From the NCBI GenBank assembly GCA_903933395.1, contig CAIZKA010000482.1:1-8875 (forward strand): a stretch of DNA of 8,875 nt, written 5' to 3'. This DNA comes from an uncultured beta proteobacterium (GTDB lineage: Bacteria; Pseudomonadota; Gammaproteobacteria; Burkholderiales; Rhodocyclaceae). The notes under the pieces are model-generated. The model was not told where the DNA came from, did not search any database, and was given only the letters and a program-made list of their open reading frames with translations. The position numbers were made by a program, and so were the translations under genes. Positions within the stretch are counted from its first letter, which is position 1. The number at the start of each line of letters is the position of its first letter. Of the stretch, positions 1 through 5,929 are shown one piece after another.

Positions 1-1559
1 AATTCGAAGGGGCGCGCCAGTTCGGCGACGATGCGCGCGGCAACTTCCTCCACTTCGGCGCGCGATCCGGCATCGGTCAGGATCGCGGCAAATTCGTCGC
101 CGCCCAGCCGCGCAATCGTGTCCGCAGCGCGCACGCAAAGGCGCAGGCGGTTCGCCGTCTCGATCAGCAGCTCGTCGCCGGCGGCATGGCCGAACTGGTC
201 GTTCACCGGCTTGAAGTTGTCCAGGTCGATGAAGCACAGGGCGAAGCTGCGCTTGTGGCGCTGCGCCTGGTGAATCGCAACCCGCAGGCGGTCGGCGAAC
301 AGCGCGCGGTTGGGCAGGTCGGTCAGCGGATCGTGGTAGGCCCGGTGCCGCAGTTCCTCTTCCAACTCCTTGCTGCGCGTGATGTCCGTCAGGGTGGCGA
401 CGAAACGCACGGGCTGACCTGCGTGCGCGACGCGGCTGACGGACAGGCGGACGACGAGCACCTCGCCGTTCTTGCGCCGGTACCAGGCTTCGCCCTGCCA
501 GCGGTTGTCCCGCTTCAGGCTGTCTGCCATGCCGGCAAAGAACTCCGGCGGATGCCGGCCAGACCTGAGCATGGAGATCGGCTCGCCCAGCACTTCGGCC
601 GCGGCGTAACCGGTCATCAGCGAAAAGGCCGGATTGACCTGGATGAACTTCCCTTCCTCGTCGGTTACGACGATCGCCTCGGCCGCGTTCTCGAACACCC
701 TGGCCGACAATTCGCTCGCCGCCAGTTGGCCTCCAAGTTGCGCGTTGGCCTCTGACAAGTCCCGGGTGCGCTCGAGGATTACGTGTTCCTGCTCCTTCGC
801 CAGGTCTTCCAGCGTCCGCATGTGGCTGCGGGTGCGCGACAACAGCAGTTGCAACAGGGCCGCGACCACGCCGAACATCAGGAAGTGGATCATGCCCGAG
901 CGGATGCGCGCCGCATCCCTCATCTCGAGCAATTGCGCGGACGGCATGGTGACCGATATCCCTCCCCGCACCAGGCCGACCTCGTAGCCCTGGCGTTCAT
1001 GGCACCCCAGACAGGGCTTGGTCACCTTGAGCGGGGCCATGTAGCGATGCACGGGCACCTCGCCCGGAATCAGTTCCACGAGTTCGCTCAAGCCGGTCTC
1101 GAAGCGGCGCAGGGCATCGGCTTCCCACGGATCGGCCCGGTTGGCCGGACGCAAGGGATTGAGACTGGTAAGGTGGATCCGGACCCCTTCAGACTGCTGC
1201 GCCATGTCCGCAAGTTGCCGGGTCATGAAGGCCGGATTGATCATGGTCAGTTCGATGCCTTCCTGGGTCACCAGGTCGCGCCGCTCATGGTCAAGCCAGG
1301 GATTGGGGCGCGTCGTCGCGGTCACCGGAACATAGACGCCGTCATGACGCGCGTTCCATTCGCGGGTCAGCTGGATCAGGCGAAACAGCGACGCGCCGCG
1401 TTCGCGTGCGATAAGCTGCATGTTCTCGTCGATCCGTCGCCATTCGATGACGAAGGACAGCGCAACAACGAGTGCAATCACCGCGAAAAGGACCCATGGC
1501 TGGAACCACAGCCGTGACAAGCTGCCCTGCATCCAGGAGCGTCTCAGTGGCGCGCGCAT
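1..1559 (-). CDS. Membrane haem-sensor (DUF3365/Tll0287-like)-PAS-GGDEF diguanylate cyclase, partial (C-terminus cut by window edge)
   Basis: Likely makes c-di-GMP from two GTP in response to a redox or gas signal. About 519 codons are visible. A membrane segment lies at residues 18-40 and a second at about 223-241. They bracket a periplasmic domain with a CLGCH motif (183-187), the CxxCH haem c site typical of DUF3365/Tll0287-like sensors. A coiled-coil linker (242-280) leads to a PAS domain (about 285-395, with an NPAF...TGY core), then GGDEF. The GGDEF motif is intact (486-490), and an RAAD motif five residues upstream (477-480) is a canonical inhibitory I-site, so the cyclase should be active and product-inhibited. 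An in-frame TAA sits two codons upstream of ATG 1559, making this the first possible ATG; no clear Shine-Dalgarno precedes it, and Met10 is an alternative. A CATAAT box lies 5 nt upstream. Whether an EAL domain follows cannot be seen. The gene lies 69 bp downstream of the isocitrate dehydrogenase, same strand. Confidence 0.93.
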   Translation of the reverse strand, partial: MRAPLRRSWMQGSLSRLWFQPWVLFAVIALVVALSFVIEWRRIDENMQLIARERGASLFRLIQLTREWNARHDGVYVPVTATTRPNPWLDHERRDLVTQEGIELTMINPAFMTRQLADMAQQSEGVRIHLTSLNPLRPANRADPWEADALRRFETGLSELVELIPGEVPVHRYMAPLKVTKPCLGCHERQGYEVGLVRGGISVTMPSAQLLEMRDAARIRSGMIHFLMFGVVAALLQLLLSRTRSHMRTLEDLAKEQEHVILERTRDLSEANAQLGGQLAASELSARVFENAAEAIVVTDEEGKFIQVNPAFSLMTGYAAAEVLGEPISMLRSGRHPPEFFAGMADSLKRDNRWQGEAWYRRKNGEVLVVRLSVSRVAHAGQPVRFVATLTDITRSKELEEELRHRAYHDPLTDLPNRALFADRLRVAIHQAQRHKRSFALCFIDLDNFKPVNDQFGHAAGDELLIETANRLRLCVRAADTIARLGGDEFAAILTDAGSRAEVEEVAARIVAELARPFE

Positions 1560-1607
1560 GACCCATTATGCATCAGGTCGCGGCACGCCACCCTAGGCAA
1601 TCAACAT

Positions 1608-1624
1608 GGCGGGAATCTCCCGCC
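1608..1624 (-). terminator. Short hairpin after the isocitrate dehydrogenase stop, possible terminator
   Basis: A perfect 7-bp inverted repeat (GGCGGGA / TCCCGCC, 3-nt loop) begins 4 nt after the TGA of the dehydrogenase gene on the minus strand. It is followed by a modest T-containing stretch (ATGTTGATT) rather than a true U tract. The position fits a weak or partial intrinsic terminator separating the dehydrogenase from the downstream sensor gene; the loop is tight and the tail poor. Confidence 0.4.
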
Positions 1625-1628
1625 GCGC

Positions 1629-2666
1629 TCAGCCCTTGAGCCGCGCCACCAGCGCTTTCGCGTACTGGTCGGTGCTGGCCTTGCCGCCGAGATCGCCGGT
1701 GCGCACCATGTCCTTGTTCAGCACGTCGTCGATGGCCTGGCGCAAACGGTCGCCGAGATCCTTGCGCTTGACGTGGTCCAGCATCATGCCGGCGGCCATC
1801 AGCAGCGCCGTGGGATTGGCGATGCCCTTGCCGGCGATGTCCGGCGCCGAACCATGCACGGCTTCGAAAATCGCCGCGTCCTCGCCGATGTTGGCGCCCG
1901 GCGTCATGCCGAGGCCGCCGACAAGGCCGGACATCTGGTCGGAGAGGATGTCGCCGAAGAGATTGGTGGTGACCAGCACGTCGAACTGCCAGGGATTCAT
2001 CACCAGCTTCATGGCGCAGGCATCGACGATGATCTCGTCCATGATGATCTTGTCCTTGTACTCGCCGGCGTAAATCTCGCGCGCGGTCTCGAGGAAGATG
2101 CCGGTCAGCGCCTTCATGATGTTGGCCTTGTGCACCACGGTGACCTTCTTGCGCCCCTGCCTGACGGCGAAGTCGAAGGCGAAGCGGCAGATCTTGCGGC
2201 AGCCCTGGCGGGTGTTGATGCCGGTGGACATGCCCACCGCGTGCGGGTCGCCGTCGATCGGGATGTAGTGCTCGTAGCCCATGTAGAGGCCTTCGTTGTT
2301 CTCGCGCACCATCACCAGGTCGATGTTGTCGAAGCGGCCGCCGGGAACGATGGTCTTGGCGGGACGCAGGTTGGCGTAGAGCTTGAACTCCTCGCGCAGG
2401 CGCACGTTGGACGAACGGTAACCGCCGCCCGATGGAGTTTCCAGCGGCCCCTTGAGCGCCAGCCGGTTCTTGCGGATGCTGTCGATGCAGGCCTGCGGCA
2501 GGGGATCGCCACAAGCGGTGACACCTGCCAGACCCGCGATCTGTGTCTCCCACTGAAACGGCGCGCCGAGGGCGTCCAGCACCGCGATGGTCGCCGCGGT
2601 AATTTCGGGGCCGATTCCGTCGCCCGGTATCAGGGTGGCAGGAATCAGGGTCTGGGCAGCGTTCAT
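1629..2666 (-). CDS. NAD-dependent isocitrate dehydrogenase (isocitrate/isopropylmalate dehydrogenase family)
   Basis: Oxidative decarboxylation of isocitrate to 2-oxoglutarate in the cytosolic TCA cycle, predicted NAD-linked. The protein has 345 residues, usual for short bacterial and mitochondrial-type NAD-IDH and shorter than the ~416-residue NADP enzyme of E. coli. The N-terminal PGDGIGPEI motif (14-22) is typical of the family. Substrate recognition is IDH-like: S85, N87 and R91 in an SxNVxLR motif, then R101, R121, Y128, K180 (HKANIMK) and metal-binding D215, D239, D243 (GDILSD). The HGSAPDIAG segment has Asp276-Ile277 where NADP-IDH carries Lys-Tyr, indicating NAD use. The Ser/Asn pair argues against isopropylmalate dehydrogenase, although automated annotation may call it that. 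The frame stays open to 2768, but ATG 2666 is chosen because GGAG lies 6 nt upstream and the family fold starts here. The gene is divergent from the RavA-like gene. Confidence 0.93.
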   Translation of the reverse strand: MNAAQTLIPATLIPGDGIGPEITAATIAVLDALGAPFQWETQIAGLAGVTACGDPLPQACIDSIRKNRLALKGPLETPSGGGYRSSNVRLREEFKLYANLRPAKTIVPGGRFDNIDLVMVRENNEGLYMGYEHYIPIDGDPHAVGMSTGINTRQGCRKICRFAFDFAVRQGRKKVTVVHKANIMKALTGIFLETAREIYAGEYKDKIIMDEIIVDACAMKLVMNPWQFDVLVTTNLFGDILSDQMSGLVGGLGMTPGANIGEDAAIFEAVHGSAPDIAGKGIANPTALLMAAGMMLDHVKRKDLGDRLRQAIDDVLNKDMVRTGDLGGKASTDQYAKALVARLKG

Positions 2667-2672
2667 ATCGAT

Positions 2673-2676
2673 CTCC
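2673..2676 (-). promoter_or_regulatory. Ribosome binding site that fixes the dehydrogenase start
   Basis: GGAG on the minus strand, 6 nt before ATG 2666. It supports this start over in-frame upstream ATGs near 2705 and 2768, which would add a Cys/Pro/Arg-rich extension not typical of the family. Confidence 0.7.
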
Positions 2677-2829
2677 GCAATTCGGCAAACAAGGTTGGGG
2701 AACATGGCACCGTCGCGGCAATCGGCAGGCCGAAGCGGCAGGGGTGCGCAGGGGTTGCAGCATGCCACGCCAGCCTGAACGGCGGCTTACTGCCGCGATA
2801 TCACCGGGTCGCCGCGTGGCGCCGGCGGC

Positions 2830-2857
2830 ATTATACGCAGCGCCTGTCGGCTGTCCT
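2830..2857 (-). promoter_or_regulatory. Predicted sigma70-type promoter for the isocitrate dehydrogenase
   Basis: On the minus strand, a consensus -10 TATAAT (2835 to 2830) is preceded by AGGACA (2857 to 2852; 4 of 6 matches to TTGACA) with a 16-bp spacer. Transcription would start near 2823, giving a 5' leader of roughly 155 nt before ATG 2666. The perfect -10 stands out in GC-rich DNA; the -35 is weak. Confidence 0.5.
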
Positions 2858-2860
2858 CCC

Positions 2861-2878
2861 GGCCGGCATTCCCCGGCC
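2861..2878. repeat. Perfect inverted repeat GGCCGG-N6-CCGGCC, possible operator
   Basis: Two 6-bp arms are separated by CATTCC. The repeat lies just upstream of the leftward -35 element and about 50 bp upstream of the rightward TAAAAT box. The location suits a regulator binding between divergent promoters. GC-only palindromes arise often by chance in such DNA, so functional status is uncertain. Confidence 0.3.
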
Positions 2879-2924
2879 TTTGCCGCCAATTGATCCGGGG
2901 CAAGGCGCTACGGCCGCGGACCGC

Positions 2925-2930
2925 TAAAAT
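2925..2930 (+). promoter_or_regulatory. Candidate -10 element of the ravA-viaA-DUF364 operon (leaderless type)
   Basis: TAAAAT ends 6 nt before ATG 2937 in an otherwise very GC-rich stretch. A start site about 7 nt downstream of the box would coincide with the A of the ATG, giving a leaderless transcript, consistent with the absence of any Shine-Dalgarno there. No good -35 is seen at 16-18 bp; TTGATC at 2890-2895 is too far (29-bp spacer). Confidence 0.4.
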
Positions 2931-2936
2931 CGCGGC

Positions 2937-4349
2937 ATGACGCCCCATCGCAGCCCGAAGCTGAAAGCCATCATCGACACCCTGGAACAGGGACTGATCG
3001 AGCGCGGCCAATGCGTCCGGCTCTGCCTGCTGGCGGCCCTGGCCGGCGAGCACAGCCTGCTCATCGGCCCGCCCGGCACCGCCAAGAGCGAACTGGCGCG
3101 CCGCCTGCATGCCGCGTTTCGCGATGCCCGCTATTTCGAGCGCCTGCTGACGCGCTTCTCGGTCCCGGAAGAACTCTTCGGGCCGCTGTCGATCAAGGCC
3201 CTTGAGGAGGATCGTTACGAGCGCCACACCGACGGCTTCCTGCCGGACGCGTCGATCGCCTTCATCGATGAGGTCTTCAAGGCCAACAGCGCCATCCTCA
3301 ACGCGCTGCTGACGCTGCTCAACGAGCGCGAATTCGACAACGGCGCCGGACGCCAGCGCTGCCCGCTGATCAGCGCCATCGGCGCCACCAACGATGTGCC
3401 GGAGGACGAAGTCGGCGAGGCCTTCTTTGACCGCTTCCTGGTGCGCCTGCCGGTGGCGGCGGTCAGCGGCGAGAATTTCGGCGCCCTGCTCGATGCCGGC
3501 CGCGGCCGCGACTGGCAGGCGCCCGCCCCCGAGTTGTGCCTCGATGCCGGCGACCTTGCCCGGCTCGCCGGGGAGGCCGCCACGGTCGCCGTACCCGAGG
3601 AGTTCGTGGCTGTGCTGGCCGGGTTGCGCCGGCATTTCGGCGATCTTCCCATCCAGGTTTCCGACCGGCGCTGGGTAAAGATCGTCTGGCTGTTGCGGGT
3701 CGCCGCGGCCAGCGAAGGCCGATCGTCGGTGACGCTGTGGGACCTGCTGCTGCTGCCCTGGCTCACCGCGCCCGATGCGCCGCGCCAGGCGGCCGTGGCC
3801 GATTGGCTGGCCGCCCGGCTCGGCGTGCGCGAGGCCTTCTCGCCGGCACGCCTGACGCGCGTGGTCGAAGCCTTCGAGGGGCAACTCGAAGCCGAACTGA
3901 ATGCCAACGACCTCGACTACGACGAATCCGGCCGCCTGAAATTTTCGGCCATGGAATTGGCCGCCGAACTGGCTGACGCGGTCGGCGACGCCAAGGGTGG
4001 CGCCGCAGCCCCGCGCATGGCCTACAGTCGGCGCCGGCGCTACGGCGCAGCGCACATCGGCGCCCGAGTCAGCCAGATCGACTCCCTGCTCGAACGCATT
4101 GCCGGCTATGCCGGCGAGATCGCCGCGCGGCGCGAAGACCTCGCCGAATTTGCGGCACACAGCCTGTGGCTCAACGAGGGCTTGACCGCCCGCGCCGGAG
4201 TCATCCTGGCGTCCACCGCCGCCGCGATCGACGAGCTTGCCGCGAGGGCGCGAAACGCGCGCGGCGGCTTCCTCGGCCTGCCGCGACTGGACCAGGACAA
4301 CGGGGTGATCCCGGAGCCGGTGGCTCACGAAGTACTCGACACGGCGTGA
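2937..4349 (+). CDS. ravA: MoxR-family AAA+ ATPase, RavA-like
   Basis: A 470-residue ATP-driven chaperone of the MoxR AAA+ family, RavA type. Walker A is GPPGTAKS (44-51), Walker B is IAFIDE (107-112), the sensor 1 region contains TN (151-152), the arginine-finger segment is FDRFLVR (164-170), and the RavA-type SDRRW (242-246) lies in the sensor 2 region. The stretch from 40 to 170 closely matches E. coli RavA, including TRFSVPEE, FGPLSI and the NER block. After the ATPase and lid (to about 310), the C-terminal part is an alanine-rich, helical region (about 375-440). I do not recognise in it the LARA domain that lets E. coli RavA bind lysine decarboxylase LdcI, so partners probably differ. 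ATG 2937 has no Shine-Dalgarno; the N-terminus aligns well with RavA. This is the first gene of a three-gene operon; its TGA overlaps the next start. In E. coli RavA/ViaA act on respiratory complexes such as Nuo and Frd. Confidence 0.92.
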   Translation: MTPHRSPKLKAIIDTLEQGLIERGQCVRLCLLAALAGEHSLLIGPPGTAKSELARRLHAAFRDARYFERLLTRFSVPEELFGPLSIKALEEDRYERHTDGFLPDASIAFIDEVFKANSAILNALLTLLNEREFDNGAGRQRCPLISAIGATNDVPEDEVGEAFFDRFLVRLPVAAVSGENFGALLDAGRGRDWQAPAPELCLDAGDLARLAGEAATVAVPEEFVAVLAGLRRHFGDLPIQVSDRRWVKIVWLLRVAAASEGRSSVTLWDLLLLPWLTAPDAPRQAAVADWLAARLGVREAFSPARLTRVVEAFEGQLEAELNANDLDYDESGRLKFSAMELAAELADAVGDAKGGAAAPRMAYSRRRRYGAAHIGARVSQIDSLLERIAGYAGEIAARREDLAEFAAHSLWLNEGLTARAGVILASTAAAIDELAARARNARGGFLGLPRLDQDNGVIPEPVAHEVLDTA

Positions 4350-5929
4350 GCCCGCCGCTGCCGGCACCGCTGCTGTTCGAGCGCGGCGAGCGCCGCCTGG
4401 CGTCGCTGGATGGCCTGACACGTTCGCTCTGGCTCGGCGGCATGACCAACTCGCAGGGCAGCCTGGAGCCGCGCCTGGGCGCCCTGGCAGGCTTGCGCGA
4501 CGAGTTGCTGACCGGCCGCGAACCGAGGCCGGAGCAGTGGTCCTGGCCGCCGCCGCCGATTGCCCTGGCCTTGAACGAGGCCATCGCCCGGCTCGGCCTG
4601 GCCCGCTACTGCACCGGCCAGCAGGAACTGACCGACACGGTGCTGATGAGCATCCTGTTCGAGCTCGATTTCATTGTCGACTATGTCGATCGCGGCGCCA
4701 GCGAAGAACAGGCACTGCAGATGGCCATCGACGCCTTCGTCGCCGACTGGCAGGAGCATTGCGGCCAGATCGACGAACTGGTCGAGGTCTTCGGCCTGGT
4801 GCCCGACGACTGCAAGCACGAAAGCTGGGACCAGATGCGCCGCCTGCTGCACTCCTCCGGCTGGCAGGAAGTGCTGCGCATCCGCCGCCTGCTGGAACGC
4901 CTGCAGGAACTGGCCGCGATCATCCGCGGGCTCGGCCGTTCGCGGCAGTCGGAACAGGATGACGCGGCCAGCCAGTCCGTCGTTGAAGTCATGGAGCAGG
5001 CCGTCGCCCTGCGCGCGGAGTCGCGCACCGTGCGCGTCCCCGACATGCCCGGGGAGACGCGCGGCATCCACCGCTCCGACCGCATCGCGCGCATGCTGCC
5101 GGCCGAGTCCATGCTGCTCGGCCATCCGCGACTGCGCCTGGTCTGGCACGCGCGGCGCGCCGAACGCACGCTGCTGTGCTACGAGGATGACGACCGCATG
5201 ACGGAGGTGCGCCTGCACCGGTCGCTGGTGGCGCAGCCGCGTCCCGGTGTAAAGGCCGCCAAACGGCTGGAACTGGGGCCGATCCTGGTCTGTGTCGATA
5301 CCTCCGGCTCGATGCAGGGCGGCGCCGAGGCCGTGGCCAAGGCCGTCGTGCTCGAAGCCATGCGCAGCGCCCATGCCCAGCGTCGGCCCTGCCATGTCTT
5401 CGCCTTCGGCGGCCCCGAGGAACTGGTCGAGATGGAACTGGGGGTCGACAGCGCGGGCATCGCGCGCGTCACCGAATTCCTCGGCCAGGCGTTTCGCGGC
5501 GGCACCGACATCTGCGGCCCGCTGGAGCGCGTCATCGCCAAGCTGGAAGATCAGCGCTGGCAGCAGGCCGACCTGCTGCTCGCCACCGACGGCGAATTCG
5601 GCGCCACGCCGGAACTCGCCGCGCGGCTGGCCGCCGTCAAGCGCGACCTCGGCCTGCGCGTGCAGGGCGTGCTGGTCGCCGACCGGGAAACCGTCGGCCT
5701 GCTGGAGGTGGCCGACAACATCTACCCGGTGCGCGACTGGCGTCGCTATGGCGGCGCCAATGTCGATTCGCCCATCCATTCGCATCGGCTGACGGCGATG
5801 TATTTTCCCGGTGCCCTGCGCAATGCGGCGAACCAGGCAGCGACCGTTGCCGGCGCGGCGGCCTCGGCAGCCGTGATATCCGGACACCACCGCGGCGAAT
5901 CCGTTGAAGAAACCAAAGGTAGTCAATGA
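4346..5929 (+). CDS. viaA: VWA-domain protein, ViaA-like partner of the RavA-type ATPase
   Basis: Probably the substrate adaptor or stimulator of the neighbouring AAA+ ATPase. The start is taken as GTG 4346, overlapping the ravA stop as GTGA (translational coupling), giving 527 residues; ATG 4441 would give 495. E. coli ViaA has about 483. The N-terminal ~200 residues are helical. A conserved ViaA-like central block (LGRSR at 196-200, LLGHPRLRL region near 257-265) precedes the VWA domain at about 311-465. The MIDAS metal site is complete: DTSGSM (318-323), Thr387 in FRGGTDI, and Asp415 in ATDGEFG, so metal-dependent protein binding is expected. The last ~60 residues form a tail beginning near SPIHSH and including an Ala-rich segment (494-509), with no counterpart I recognise in E. 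coli ViaA. No membrane segment is certain, although that segment is mildly hydrophobic. The stop overlaps the next ATG (ATGA). Confidence 0.9.
   Translation: MSPPLPAPLLFERGERRLASLDGLTRSLWLGGMTNSQGSLEPRLGALAGLRDELLTGREPRPEQWSWPPPPIALALNEAIARLGLARYCTGQQELTDTVLMSILFELDFIVDYVDRGASEEQALQMAIDAFVADWQEHCGQIDELVEVFGLVPDDCKHESWDQMRRLLHSSGWQEVLRIRRLLERLQELAAIIRGLGRSRQSEQDDAASQSVVEVMEQAVALRAESRTVRVPDMPGETRGIHRSDRIARMLPAESMLLGHPRLRLVWHARRAERTLLCYEDDDRMTEVRLHRSLVAQPRPGVKAAKRLELGPILVCVDTSGSMQGGAEAVAKAVVLEAMRSAHAQRRPCHVFAFGGPEELVEMELGVDSAGIARVTEFLGQAFRGGTDICGPLERVIAKLEDQRWQQADLLLATDGEFGATPELAARLAAVKRDLGLRVQGVLVADRETVGLLEVADNIYPVRDWRRYGGANVDSPIHSHRLTAMYFPGALRNAANQAATVAGAAASAAVISGHHRGESVEETKGSQ
5915..5920 (+). 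promoter_or_regulatory. Ribosome binding site of the DUF364 gene inside the viaA end
   Basis: AAAGGT lies inside the last viaA codons with its G residues 6-7 nt before ATG 5926. It supports the ATGA overlap start for the third gene and suggests that gene is both coupled and independently initiated. Confidence 0.55.

Larger units (their letters stand above)
2667..2936. other. Divergent intergenic region between the isocitrate dehydrogenase and RavA-like genes
   Basis: This 270-bp stretch separates two divergently transcribed genes. It holds a TATAAT-type promoter facing left, a GGCCGG-N6-CCGGCC inverted repeat, and a TAAAAT box next to the rightward start codon. I see no credible small gene in it. 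The leftward frame extension (to 2768) and the ends of long antisense frames enter it, but they lack family resemblance. Confidence 0.7.

Noticed and set aside
783..1517. 244-codon plus-strand frame opposite the haem-sensor GGDEF gene
   Set aside because: The minus strand reads through DUF3365, PAS and GGDEF with intact motifs; the plus-strand product shows no domain.
2667..2768. N-terminal extension of the isocitrate dehydrogenase from an upstream ATG
   Set aside because: The added residues are Cys/Pro/Arg-rich and unlike the family, and a proper GGAG site serves ATG 2666.
2781..2796. Short stem GCGGC-TTACT-GCCGC in the leader of the dehydrogenase gene
   Set aside because: Only 5 bp per arm in GC-rich DNA; no support for a riboswitch or attenuator.
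1573..2889. 438-codon minus-strand frame overlapping the isocitrate dehydrogenase in another frame
   Set aside because: Arg/Pro/His-rich shadow of a clearly conserved enzyme gene on the same strand.
2787..4421. 544-codon open frame on the minus strand opposite the RavA-like gene
   Set aside because: The translation is Gly/Ala/Gln/Arg/Asp-rich with no recognisable domain, and it is antisense to a strongly conserved AAA+ gene. Long antisense frames are expected in DNA with extreme third-position GC bias.
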